From an uncultured Chryseolinea sp. (lineage in GTDB: Bacteria; Bacteroidota; Bacteroidia; Cytophagales; Cyclobacteriaceae), in contig CAMLER010000061.1 in NCBI GenBank assembly GCA_946478915.1, forward strand, positions 1 to 13,528: a DNA stretch of 13,528 nt. Reading direction: 5' to 3'. The notes beneath the pieces were generated by a model that saw only the letters and a list, made by a program, of their open reading frames with translations, was not told the origin of the DNA and did not search any database. Numbering within the stretch: the stretch's first letter is position 1; each line of letters starts with the position of its first letter. A program made the position numbers and the translations under genes. This document shows, in pieces, positions 6,831 through 13,528 of this stretch.

Positions 6831-8099
6831 ATGCTTGATGAACAGGTTAACAACTTGGTTGCCCATCTTTTCCGTCATGAAGCGGGAAAGATGGCAGCCG
6901 TGTTAACGCGTCTCTTCGGTTTTCAGTCTTTGGATAAGGCTGAAGACATTGTACAGGAGACTTTGCTTCAAGCGATGGCAACCTGGCCGCTGAAAGGAGT
7001 GCCGGAAAATCCATCGGCATGGCTATACACGGTTGCAAAGCGGAAGGCCATTGATATTATCCGGCAGCAAAAACTCCACGACCAGCATCATTCCCGCATG
7101 AACTGGGCACTCAAGTCAGAGTGGGCACTGATCCCGACGGTCAACAGTTTATTTTTGGAAAATGAGATCGAAGATTCTCAGCTAAGAATGATCTTCGCAT
7201 GCTGTCATCCATCCATTCCCTATGAATCGAGGATAGCCCTAACGTTAAAAACGTTGTGCGGACTTAGTATTTCTGAAATTGCACGCTGCTTTCTTACGAA
7301 CGAGGAAACAATTACAAAGCGGTTATACAGAGCCCGTGAAAAAATCAGGTCGGAAAATATTTCATTGGAAGCACCTGCCCCGGCTGGCCTGCCCGAACGG
7401 CTGGATGCAGTCTTGCATTCGCTTTACCTACTGTTTAATGAAGGATACAATTCTTCAAATCCAGACAACCTGATCCGTCATGATTTGTGTGAAGAAGCAA
7501 TCAGGCTCTGTTTAATGTTAGCTAACCACCGCCTGACCAACCTTCCAAAGACGAATGCGTTGCTTTCGCTAATGTGTTTTCAAGCTTCTCGACTAGAGGC
7601 GCGAACTTCGCCAGATGGGTCCATCATTCTTTTGAAAGATCAAGATCGATCCCGATGGTTCGAGCCCCTGATCGAAAAAGGTAAGTATTATTTAGAAGTC
7701 GCAGCCGAAGGTGGGGTCTTCACTGAATATCACATTGAAGCGGCGATTGCAGGTTGCCATATGCGGGCGCGATGTTTTGCCGAAACTGACTGGGGAGAAA
7801 TCCTAAGACTTTACGACATTCTTATGGAATTGAGGCCGGGGTCCGTCGTACAGTTGAACAAGGCTATTGCTACCGGATATGCGGTTTCACCCCAGGCAGG
7901 GCTCCGCGCACTGCAAGAGATTACTGACCTGAAGGAGCATTACCTCTATCATTCTGCATTAGGCGATTTTTTTTCCGCAGTTGGCGATATGGATAATGCA
8001 AGAGTAAGTTATTTACTAGCCAAAGAACTGACACAATCAACAGCAGAAAAAAAATTGTTGCAAACCAAGCTTGCGAAGAGAGAACAACATGGTTTGTAA
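6831..8099 (+). CDS. ECF42-type RNA polymerase sigma factor with C-terminal TPR-like domain
   Basis: A 422-residue protein, about twice the length of a plain ECF sigma factor. Residues about 15-85 form sigma region 2 (DKAEDIVQETLLQAMATWP, then ENPSAWLYTVAKRKAIDIIR). Residues about 115-175 form region 4 with a helix-turn-helix (GLSISEIARCFLTNEETITK, RLYRAREKI). The following motif LYLLFNEGY (198-206) is diagnostic of the ECF42 group, and the rest is a helical TPR-like C-terminal extension (about 220-415). No anti-sigma gene is adjacent, as is usual for ECF42, whose C-terminal domain is needed for activity. It should direct RNA polymerase to promoters of DGPF genes, including the one just upstream. 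Start: ATG 6831, with the family-typical HLFRHEAGKM soon after. The gene meets the VanZ gene tail to tail with 6 bases between stops. Confidence 0.93.
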   Translation: MLDEQVNNLVAHLFRHEAGKMAAVLTRLFGFQSLDKAEDIVQETLLQAMATWPLKGVPENPSAWLYTVAKRKAIDIIRQQKLHDQHHSRMNWALKSEWALIPTVNSLFLENEIEDSQLRMIFACCHPSIPYESRIALTLKTLCGLSISEIARCFLTNEETITKRLYRAREKIRSENISLEAPAPAGLPERLDAVLHSLYLLFNEGYNSSNPDNLIRHDLCEEAIRLCLMLANHRLTNLPKTNALLSLMCFQASRLEARTSPDGSIILLKDQDRSRWFEPLIEKGKYYLEVAAEGGVFTEYHIEAAIAGCHMRARCFAETDWGEILRLYDILMELRPGSVVQLNKAIATGYAVSPQAGLRALQEITDLKEHYLYHSALGDFFSAVGDMDNARVSYLLAKELTQSTAEKKLLQTKLAKREQHGL

Positions 8100-8105
8100 G
8101 CAAAA

Positions 8106-8483
8106 TCATTGCGGCCATTTCCTAATTGTAATCCATCCAATAGCGCAACCGATAGTATCCGCAACGATATCGTAAAAGTCAAACGAACGGAACGGAATAA
8201 AATCCCTCTGAATGAATTCGATAGCCACGCCATAGATAATAAAAGCGAGCGTAATCAATCCATAAATCAACTTTCGCCGCTCTGCATTTTCAATTAATAA
8301 CTGAAATGGAAGGCACCACAAAAAGACCATTCCTGAAAAAAGGCCAACGTGTACCACCTTGTCCAGTTCAAGGTCTTCGAGCCATCCGGCTTCAGAAATT
8401 TTATCTCCGGGCAAACAAAAGAGAAGCGTTGCAATGATGAAGGCGCAGATGGCCGGAACAAATGACTTGGTTTGAATCTTCAC
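8106..8483 (-). CDS. VanZ-like small membrane protein
   Basis: A 125-residue inner-membrane protein with four predicted membrane segments (about 8-24, 45-63, 71-88, 107-121). Conserved VanZ-family residues are in place: DKVVHVGLF (41-49, with D41, K42, H45), E89 in AIEFIQ, and FRSFDFYDIVADTIG (98-112). VanZ-type proteins lower teicoplanin susceptibility in enterococci, but most family members have unknown roles. The start must be the GTG at 8483, because an in-frame TAA lies only five codons further upstream and there is no ATG between. It lies 48 bases downstream of the aldehyde dehydrogenase on the same strand and may be read through from that operon; a functional link to kynurenine degradation is not evident. 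Confidence 0.82.
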   Translation of the reverse strand: MKIQTKSFVPAICAFIIATLLFCLPGDKISEAGWLEDLELDKVVHVGLFSGMVFLWCLPFQLLIENAERRKLIYGLITLAFIIYGVAIEFIQRDFIPFRSFDFYDIVADTIGCAIGWITIRKWPQ

Positions 8484-8531
8484 GTCGAATAAGATGGGTT
8501 AGTGAAAAAATTGAAAAGGGCAAATAAATTC

Positions 8532-9977
8532 CTAAAGTTTTATACACACGTTTTTTGATTCTGTGAAAAATCGCAAAGCCTCCCAACCTCCTTCTCTGCC
8601 CATTCCGGAATGTTTCATTCCGCCGAACGGAGTTCGAAGATCGCGAAACAGCCAACAATTTACCCAAACGATTCCGTTATGAAGACGGGCCGAAACCCTA
8701 TGAGCACGCTTCAAATTATTAGTCCATATCGTTGCCGACAAGCCATAATTGCTTTCGTTTGCCAGATGAATTGCATGCTCTTCGTTATCGAATGGCATTA
8801 TTGTCACAACCGGACCAAATATCTCTTCCTGATTAGTTCTGCATTTCTGATCCAATCCGGTGATGACGGCCGGCTCAAAGAAATACCCACGTTCGCACCG
8901 GCCGTGCACCGTCAGGCGATTTCCGCCGGTAAGAATCTGACCACCCTCACGCCTGGCCAGTTCGATGTATCCCGCTACTTTCATTAAATGACCTTCTGAA
9001 ATCAGCGCGCCAACATCGGTGTATCCGTCCAACGGATCGCCTACCCTCAGCTGCTGCACACTTTCAACAAAAGCATTTATAAAACGATCATACAAACCTT
9101 TTTCAACCAGAATGCGCGAGCCACACAAACAAATCTCTCCCTGATTAGAAAAGGAAGACTTGATGGAGCTGTTTAAGGCTTCCTGAAAATCGCAATCTGC
9201 AAATATAATGTTAGGATTTTTTCCCCCTAGCTCGAGCGATAGTTTCTTAAACATCGGCGCGGCGGTTAAGGCTATTTTTCGTCCCGTTTGTGTTCCGCCT
9301 GTAAACGATATCGCTGCAACATTAGAATTTTCAACGATAGCTTGCCCCGCTTCTGCCCCAATGCCATGCACAACGTTAAGAACTCCATTGGGTAAACCGG
9401 CCTCCATACATAGTTTGGAAAACAGAAACGCTGTCATTGGCGCCAGTTCTGAAGGCTTAGCTACCACCGTGCAGCCAGCAGCCAACGCTGGGGCTATCTT
9501 CCAGGTAAACAAATACAAGGGAAGATTCCAAGGTGAAATGCAGCCTACTACACCGAGTGGTGACCGTAATGTATAGTTAACAGCATCCGCACCAGTGATA
9601 TGAGCATCCGAGGAAAAATGGAGTATTGCAGTCGCAAAAAATCTCATGTTCGCGGAAGCCCGGGGAATATCGAGGGACTTTGCCGAAGAAACAGTTTTGC
9701 CGTTATCAATGCTTTCAGCAAGAGCCAATGCATCCTGATCGCGTTCAATTAAATCTGCGATACGATGAAGAATCGCCGACCTTTTTTCAATCGACATGGA
9801 TGACCAGGAAGGGAATGCGGATCTCGCAGCGTGCACAGCGTTAGTGACATCGCTCTCGTCCGACGCCGGAATCAAATTGTAAATCATTCCTGTTGCCGGA
9901 TCGTAATTGTCGAGGTACTTATCTGCCAGAGGGGCCGCAAATCGCCCATCGATATAATTGAAAATTTTCTCCATCAT
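8532..9977 (-). CDS. 2-aminomuconic 6-semialdehyde dehydrogenase (ALDH superfamily)
   Basis: A 481-residue NAD-dependent aldehyde dehydrogenase. Catalytic features are complete: N151 in SPWNLPL, the general base E249 in LELGGKNP, and the nucleophile C283 in NQGEICLCGSR. The C-terminal WVNCWLFRDLRTPFGG (438-453) is typical of the 2-aminomuconic/2-hydroxymuconic semialdehyde dehydrogenase branch; one of R445 and R448 should be the substrate-carboxylate-binding arginine. The reaction would be 2-aminomuconate semialdehyde + NAD+ to 2-aminomuconate, downstream of 3-hydroxyanthranilate dioxygenase and ACMS decarboxylase. The gene neighbourhood (HAAO, kynureninase, KMO on the opposite strand) favours the amino- over the hydroxymuconic substrate. 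Its ATG (9977) overlaps the SDR stop codon by one base (TAATG), so the two are translationally coupled; a second ATG follows at 9974. Confidence 0.88.
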   Translation of the reverse strand: MMEKIFNYIDGRFAAPLADKYLDNYDPATGMIYNLIPASDESDVTNAVHAARSAFPSWSSMSIEKRSAILHRIADLIERDQDALALAESIDNGKTVSSAKSLDIPRASANMRFFATAILHFSSDAHITGADAVNYTLRSPLGVVGCISPWNLPLYLFTWKIAPALAAGCTVVAKPSELAPMTAFLFSKLCMEAGLPNGVLNVVHGIGAEAGQAIVENSNVAAISFTGGTQTGRKIALTAAPMFKKLSLELGGKNPNIIFADCDFQEALNSSIKSSFSNQGEICLCGSRILVEKGLYDRFINAFVESVQQLRVGDPLDGYTDVGALISEGHLMKVAGYIELARREGGQILTGGNRLTVHGRCERGYFFEPAVITGLDQKCRTNQEEIFGPVVTIMPFDNEEHAIHLANESNYGLSATIWTNNLKRAHRVSARLHNGIVWVNCWLFRDLRTPFGGMKHSGMGREGGWEALRFFTESKNVCIKL

Positions 9978-10762
9978 TACAAGCTCTTTGTCCTGCCACC
10001 ATCAACAGGAACGTTTATTCCATTGATATAACCAGCTGCCGGTGAAGCAAGGAATGCTACGGCCGCCGCTACTTCATGAGCGTCTGAAATTCTACCAGCG
10101 GGAATATCTGCTATCATTTCGTGTTCTAAGTCTTCGATGCTCCTTCCTGTTTTGACAGATTTTTCTTTAAGTACCGATGAAAGCCGTTGTGTCATAGTCG
10201 CGCCGGGTAAGACGTTATTCACGGTAATACCAAAAGGACCCAATTCTACTGACAATGTTTTTGCCCAATTTGCCACAGCGCCGCGAATAGTATTCGAGAC
10301 TCCTAATCCTTTAATCGGTGTCTTGACTGACGTGGATATGATATTGATGATCCGACCGTATTTTTTTTCCTTCATACCAGGAACGGTTGCTTGCGAAAGA
10401 ATTTGATTGCATAAGAGATGACTCTTGAAAGCATTCAAATATTCGTCGGGTGTTGCGTCGATGGCCAAGCCTGCAGGTGGTCCTCCGGTATTGTTTACGA
10501 GGATTTCAACGGTATTACTAACGGTAAAAGTATTGATGATCTCCTTCAGCTTATCTGGAAAGTTGAAGTCTGCGAGTAAATAGTTATGATCATGATCACC
10601 AATTTCATTTAATTCCGCGACGACCTCCCTCAGACGATTCTCATTTCTGGCGATGAGCGTTACACTGGCACCAAGCAGCGCTAATTCAATTGCTGAAGCC
10701 TTTCCGATACCTTGGGTACTACCGCAGACAATCGCCCGTTTGCCGCTAAGATTCAAATCCAT
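9977..10762 (-). CDS. SDR-family protein with altered catalytic motif, kynurenine locus
   Basis: A 261-residue Rossmann-fold protein of the short-chain dehydrogenase/reductase superfamily. The cofactor loop is GSTQGIG (14-20), the NNAG motif appears as VNNTGGP (89-95), the active-site serine region is IISTS (S143), and PGATM and INVPVDGG are in their usual places. Where classical SDRs have YxxxK, this protein has SNTIR (156-160), so the catalytic tyrosine is serine and the lysine is arginine. Similar SN-x-x-R variants occur in a subgroup of annotated FabG-like SDRs, so this is probably a subgroup trait and not a broken gene. It is the first gene of the minus-strand arm, directly coupled to the 2-aminomuconate semialdehyde dehydrogenase, so a role in later steps of kynurenine degradation is plausible; its reaction is unknown. 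Confidence 0.85.
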   Translation of the reverse strand: MDLNLSGKRAIVCGSTQGIGKASAIELALLGASVTLIARNENRLREVVAELNEIGDHDHNYLLADFNFPDKLKEIINTFTVSNTVEILVNNTGGPPAGLAIDATPDEYLNAFKSHLLCNQILSQATVPGMKEKKYGRIINIISTSVKTPIKGLGVSNTIRGAVANWAKTLSVELGPFGITVNNVLPGATMTQRLSSVLKEKSVKTGRSIEDLEHEMIADIPAGRISDAHEVAAAVAFLASPAAGYINGINVPVDGGRTKSL

Positions 10763-10805
10763 AATCCACGAAATATATCCTGACTAAATCTTTAGTAATT
10801 TTAAG

Positions 10806-10837
10806 CAAATATTTCCACCTGTTTGCTCGTGGACAAA
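10806..10837 (-). promoter_or_regulatory. Candidate promoter for the SDR-ALDH arm
   Basis: On the minus strand TTTG (10834-10837) and AATATTTG (10806-10813) are 20 bases apart. This fits the Bacteroidota layout TTTG-N19-21-TAnnTTTG with one mismatch in the -7 box. Transcription would begin about 36 bases before the SDR ATG. The site lies within the 87-base gap between the divergent arms, so regulation of both arms could be linked; no plus-strand promoter was convincing. Confidence 0.42.
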
Positions 10838-10849
10838 ACTAACAAACAC

Positions 10850-11380
10850 ATGCCAATTAGAAGACCATTTAATTTGAAGCAGTGGATCAACGACAATCGC
10901 GATCTGCTTAAGCCTCCGGTAGGCAACAAAAATCTGTACGCGGATGCCGGAGACTATATCGTCATGATTGTGGGTGGCCCAAATGCGCGGAAAGATTATC
11001 ACTATAACGAAACCGAAGAGCTGTTTTATCAACTTGAAGGACAAATAAATGTCCGTATCCAGGAAGACGGCAAACCAGTAGACATACCGATAAAGGAAGG
11101 CGAGATGTTTCTACTGCCTTCGAATACCCCGCATCGTCCTGAGCGTCCAGCGGGCACAGTGGGTTTGGTGATCGAATGCAAGCGAGAAGACATAAACATG
11201 CTTGATGGATTAATCTGGTTTTGCGACAACTGCAATAGCAAGTTGCACGAATACCGGTTTCATTTGGAAAATATCGAAAAGGATTTCCTTCCACGTTTTC
11301 GCGAATTCTACGCTTCGAAGGAATTGAGAACCTGCCGCGAATGCGGAACGGTAATGGAGGCTGATCCTCGTTTCGTATAG
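10850..11380 (+). CDS. nbaC: 3-hydroxyanthranilate 3,4-dioxygenase
   Basis: A 176-residue cupin dioxygenase that opens 3-hydroxyanthranilate with O2 to 2-amino-3-carboxymuconate semialdehyde. All key residues sit at the same numbers as I recall for the Cupriavidus enzyme: iron ligands H51, E57, H95; substrate contacts R47, R99, E110; and the second, rubredoxin-like metal site C125, C128, C162, C165 (FCDNCNS and TCRECGT). The start is the ATG at 10850 (MPIRRPFNLKQW), the usual family N-terminus; a TTG at 10823 would add nine residues and is unlikely. It is first in the plus-strand arm, 16 bases ahead of the alkyltransferase gene, and divergent from the SDR-ALDH genes. Confidence 0.96.
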   Translation: MPIRRPFNLKQWINDNRDLLKPPVGNKNLYADAGDYIVMIVGGPNARKDYHYNETEELFYQLEGQINVRIQEDGKPVDIPIKEGEMFLLPSNTPHRPERPAGTVGLVIECKREDINMLDGLIWFCDNCNSKLHEYRFHLENIEKDFLPRFREFYASKELRTCRECGTVMEADPRFV

Positions 11381-11396
11381 ACAACGTACAAAAGGC

Positions 11397-11873
11397 ATGA
11401 ATGGATTGGCCTACTATGCTTCTCCTGTCGGAGACCTCTTAATTGAATCTGAGAATGGAAAAATCTGTACGGTAAATTTTGTAAAGGAACACAGAAGCGA
11501 AGAAGTATACACCTCCGTTATTGAACAATGCATTTTAGAGCTCGACGAATATTTTTATAAGGGCCGAAAATTTTTCGACGTAGAACTAAATCCGATCGGC
11601 ACTGCATTTCAGAAAAAAGTATGGAATGAGTTGTTGAATATTCCGTATGGCACAACCATGTCATATGAAGCACTCGCAAAAAAAATAGGTAACATCAAAT
11701 CTATTCGTGCAGTGGGCCTTGCCAATGGTCAAAATCCAATAGCGATCATTATACCTTGTCACAGAGTTATTGGGAAGGGTGGCTCACTGGTTGGCTACGG
11801 TGGAGGTCTGGAAAATAAGGAATGGCTTTTAAATCATGAAGGAGCAATATTAAAACAACTGACTTTGTTTTGA
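11397..11873 (+). CDS. ogt: Methylated-DNA--protein-cysteine methyltransferase
   Basis: A 158-residue suicide DNA-repair protein that moves alkyl groups from O6-alkylguanine (and O4-alkylthymine) to its own cysteine. The active-site motif is IIPCHRVIGKGG with C121. Also visible are the helix-turn-helix arginine finger R104 in SIRAVG, the ANGQNP turn (109-114), Y90 in MSYEALA and GYGGGLENKEWLL (133-145). The short N-terminal domain is degenerate, as in Ogt-type proteins; no Ada regulatory domain is fused. It lies 16 bases after the 3-hydroxyanthranilate dioxygenase and 30 before kynureninase, so it is very likely co-transcribed with the pathway genes, an unexpected place for a repair protein. 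A purine-rich AAAAGG precedes the ATG at 11397. Confidence 0.95.
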   Translation: MNGLAYYASPVGDLLIESENGKICTVNFVKEHRSEEVYTSVIEQCILELDEYFYKGRKFFDVELNPIGTAFQKKVWNELLNIPYGTTMSYEALAKKIGNIKSIRAVGLANGQNPIAIIIPCHRVIGKGGSLVGYGGGLENKEWLLNHEGAILKQLTLF

Positions 11874-11903
11874 TCAAAAACCTCACCATTAACTAAACTT
11901 CGA

Positions 11904-13178
11904 TTGAAAATAAAATTTGAAAATAACCTTCAATTCGCAAAACAGTTAGACAAAGCGGACAACCTCAGGGCATTTCGTTCGAAATTTTCTATCCCCAGAA
12001 AAAATGGAAAGAACTCGATTTACTTTACCGGAAATTCTCTCGGACTAGCTCCAAGACTTGCGCGTCGATTTGTTAATCAGGAAATAACAGACTGGACATT
12101 AAAAGCCGTGGAAGGGCATCACCATGCCCTGAGGCCCTGGCTGTATTATCACAAGTTCTCCAGAAAAGTGCTGGCTGAAATTGTTGGGGCGAAGCCTTCA
12201 GAAGTTATAGCGATGAATTCACTAACCGTGAATCTGCACCTGATGATGGTTTCATTCTACCGCCCGACTCGTCAACGATATAAAATTATTATTGAAGCTG
12301 GTGCTTTTTCGTCCGATCAATACGCTGTAGAATCGCAGATAAAATTTCACGGACTTAATCCCAAAGACACGCTGATCGAGCTTGCTCCTCGGGAAGGTGA
12401 ATTTACCCTTCGCACTCCGGATATTATCCAAGCCATTGAAAAGGCCGGCAATTCCCTGGCACTGATTATTTTCGGCGGAGTACAATACTACACTGGTCAA
12501 TTTTTCGATATTAAAAGTATAACCGAGGCGGGACACAAAGCTGGCGCGTATGTAGCGTTTGACCTGGCGCATGCCACTGGCAATGTTGACCTGCATCTGC
12601 ATAAACAAAACGTCGATTTTGCGGTATGGTGCAGTTACAAATACCTCAATTCGGGGCCGGGAGGCATTGCAGGTCTGTTCGTTCACGAAAAGCATTTTGG
12701 GAAACCTGAGATACCCAGATTTGCAGGATGGTGGGGCCACGATGAAAAAGAGCGCTTTCAAATGAAGAAAGGATTTAAGCCACAGCCCGGCGCAGATGGT
12801 TGGCAGCTTTCCAATGTTCCCATTTTTCAGGCAGCCGCTCACCTGGCCTCACTTGAAATTTTTGAACAAGCCGGGATGAAAGCATTGCGAAAGAAAAGTA
12901 TTCTACTTACGGGATTCCTGGAATTTCTCTTAAAAGAAATTGATCCACGAGGAAACTTGTTTACAATCATCACCCCATCATCGCAGGAAGAGCGAGGATG
13001 CCAGTTATCGATTATGATCCATCACGATGGCAATAGGGTTTACTCTTCACTGATAAAAAAGGGAGTTTCGGTTGATTGGCGGGAGCCGGGTGTAATCCGG
13101 CTAGCACCCGTACCGTTGTATAACACCTTTGAAGATGTGTACACCTTTGCTGTTATTCTGAAGAGAATTTTACATTGA
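11904..13178 (+). CDS. kynU: Kynureninase
   Basis: A 424-residue PLP enzyme (aminotransferase fold type I) that cleaves 3-hydroxykynurenine or kynurenine to (3-hydroxy)anthranilate and alanine. Diagnostic motifs: YFTGNSLGLAP (40-50), GHHHALRPW (71-79), AFDLAHATGNV (218-228, with D220 and H223 near PLP), SYKYLNSGPGG (244-254) with the Schiff-base lysine K246, WWGHD (276-280) and the C-terminal VDWREPGVIRLAPVPLYN. The length is normal. The start must be the TTG at 11904: the upstream in-frame stop is that of the alkyltransferase gene itself and no ATG or GTG occurs between, while the first internal ATG would remove about 100 residues of the fold. It lies 9 bases ahead of KMO, so the genes are in one operon. 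Confidence 0.97.
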   Translation: MKIKFENNLQFAKQLDKADNLRAFRSKFSIPRKNGKNSIYFTGNSLGLAPRLARRFVNQEITDWTLKAVEGHHHALRPWLYYHKFSRKVLAEIVGAKPSEVIAMNSLTVNLHLMMVSFYRPTRQRYKIIIEAGAFSSDQYAVESQIKFHGLNPKDTLIELAPREGEFTLRTPDIIQAIEKAGNSLALIIFGGVQYYTGQFFDIKSITEAGHKAGAYVAFDLAHATGNVDLHLHKQNVDFAVWCSYKYLNSGPGGIAGLFVHEKHFGKPEIPRFAGWWGHDEKERFQMKKGFKPQPGADGWQLSNVPIFQAAAHLASLEIFEQAGMKALRKKSILLTGFLEFLLKEIDPRGNLFTIITPSSQEERGCQLSIMIHHDGNRVYSSLIKKGVSVDWREPGVIRLAPVPLYNTFEDVYTFAVILKRILH

Positions 13179-13187
13179 TAATGAGCT

Positions 13188-13528
13188 ATGCCAGATAAAC
13201 ATATTGCAGTAATCGGCGCGGGCCTTGTCGGTTCCTTAATGGCAATCTACCTGGCCAAACGCGGTTATCAAATTTCTGTCTATGAACGCAGGCCAGATAT
13301 GCGGTTGAGCACTTTTGACGGTGGAAGGTCTATCAACCTGGCTTTGAGCAACCGTGGACTTAAAGCGCTTGAGGAGGTCGGAGTTGCCGAAGAAATAGGG
13401 CGCATAGCCGTACCGATGCATGGCCGCATGATGCATGCAATTGATACCTCATTAACTTTTCAGCCCTATGGGAAGGACGGCCAGTTTATTAACTCGATAT
13501 CCCGGGGTAGTCTGAACGCTCTGTTGAT
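13188..13528 (+). CDS. kmo: Kynurenine 3-monooxygenase, 3' end outside window
   Basis: Only the first 113 codons (plus two bases) are inside the window. The N-terminus shows the FAD-binding Rossmann loop VIGAGLVGS (8-16), a terminal acidic residue in VYERRPD (31-37) for ribose binding, and the KMO-specific stretch GGRSINLALSNRG (45-57), followed by MHGRMMH and FQPYGKDGQFINSISR. The enzyme hydroxylates L-kynurenine to 3-hydroxykynurenine with NADPH and O2. An ATG at 13181 is out of frame and stops after five codons; the ATG at 13188 is the real start, 9 bases after the kynureninase stop. The typical KMO is about 450 residues, so most of it continues to the right. Confidence 0.95.
   Translation, partial: MPDKHIAVIGAGLVGSLMAIYLAKRGYQISVYERRPDMRLSTFDGGRSINLALSNRGLKALEEVGVAEEIGRIAVPMHGRMMHAIDTSLTFQPYGKDGQFINSISRGSLNALL

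Noticed and set aside
10962..11384. Open frame of 140 codons on the minus strand
   Set aside because: Antisense to the 3-hydroxyanthranilate dioxygenase and rich in residues expected from reverse translation of a GC-richer third position; shadow frame.
12252..12842. Open frame of 196 codons on the minus strand
   Set aside because: It is entirely antisense to kynureninase, which carries full PLP-site motifs; no plausible domain in the antisense product.

Overview
The window looks like chromosomal DNA from a Bacteroidota bacterium, most likely of the Cytophagales. The reasons are a BatD aerotolerance protein, a lipoprotein with an acidic Bacteroidota-type surface-export motif, FHS-family sugar transport, almost no Shine-Dalgarno sequences, and several TAnnTTTG-type -7 promoter boxes. 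I made no database search, so the assignment rests on recognised families and signals. No tRNA, rRNA, transposase, prophage gene or CRISPR array was seen.

Layout. Bases 1-1012 (minus) hold the N-terminal two thirds or so of batD, which runs off the left edge. A 63-codon gene of unknown function (1240-1431, plus) follows, then a strong bidirectional terminator shared with queG (1489-2436, minus), the epoxyqueuosine reductase. Divergent from queG is a secreted alpha/beta-hydrolase lipoprotein (2557-3768, plus). Between it and a convergent sugar nucleotidyltransferase (3951-4871, minus) lies an unusual pair of inverted heptamer arrays (GTTYAAG units). An FHS sugar transporter (5082-6338, plus) is divergent from the nucleotidyltransferase. 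A DGPF/YCII protein and an ECF42-type sigma factor with a C-terminal TPR-like region (6427-8099, plus) form a known functional pair, with a candidate ECF promoter in front of the DGPF gene.

The right third (8106-13528) is a divergent tryptophan/kynurenine catabolic locus. The plus arm encodes 3-hydroxyanthranilate 3,4-dioxygenase, an O6-alkylguanine-DNA alkyltransferase, kynureninase and the start of kynurenine 3-monooxygenase. The minus arm encodes a short-chain dehydrogenase-like protein without the usual YxxxK residues, then a 2-aminomuconic semialdehyde dehydrogenase whose start overlaps the SDR stop by one base, then a small VanZ-like membrane protein. Together KMO, kynureninase and HAAO convert kynurenine to 2-amino-3-carboxymuconate semialdehyde. 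The aldehyde dehydrogenase implies that at least part of the flux goes to 2-aminomuconate and complete degradation, not only to NAD. Tryptophan dioxygenase, formamidase, ACMS decarboxylase and 2-aminomuconate deaminase are not in the window.

The points most worth following are the atypical SDR in the kynurenine locus, the alkyltransferase inserted in the same operon, the DGPF/ECF42 pair with its possible promoter, and the inverted heptamer arrays.
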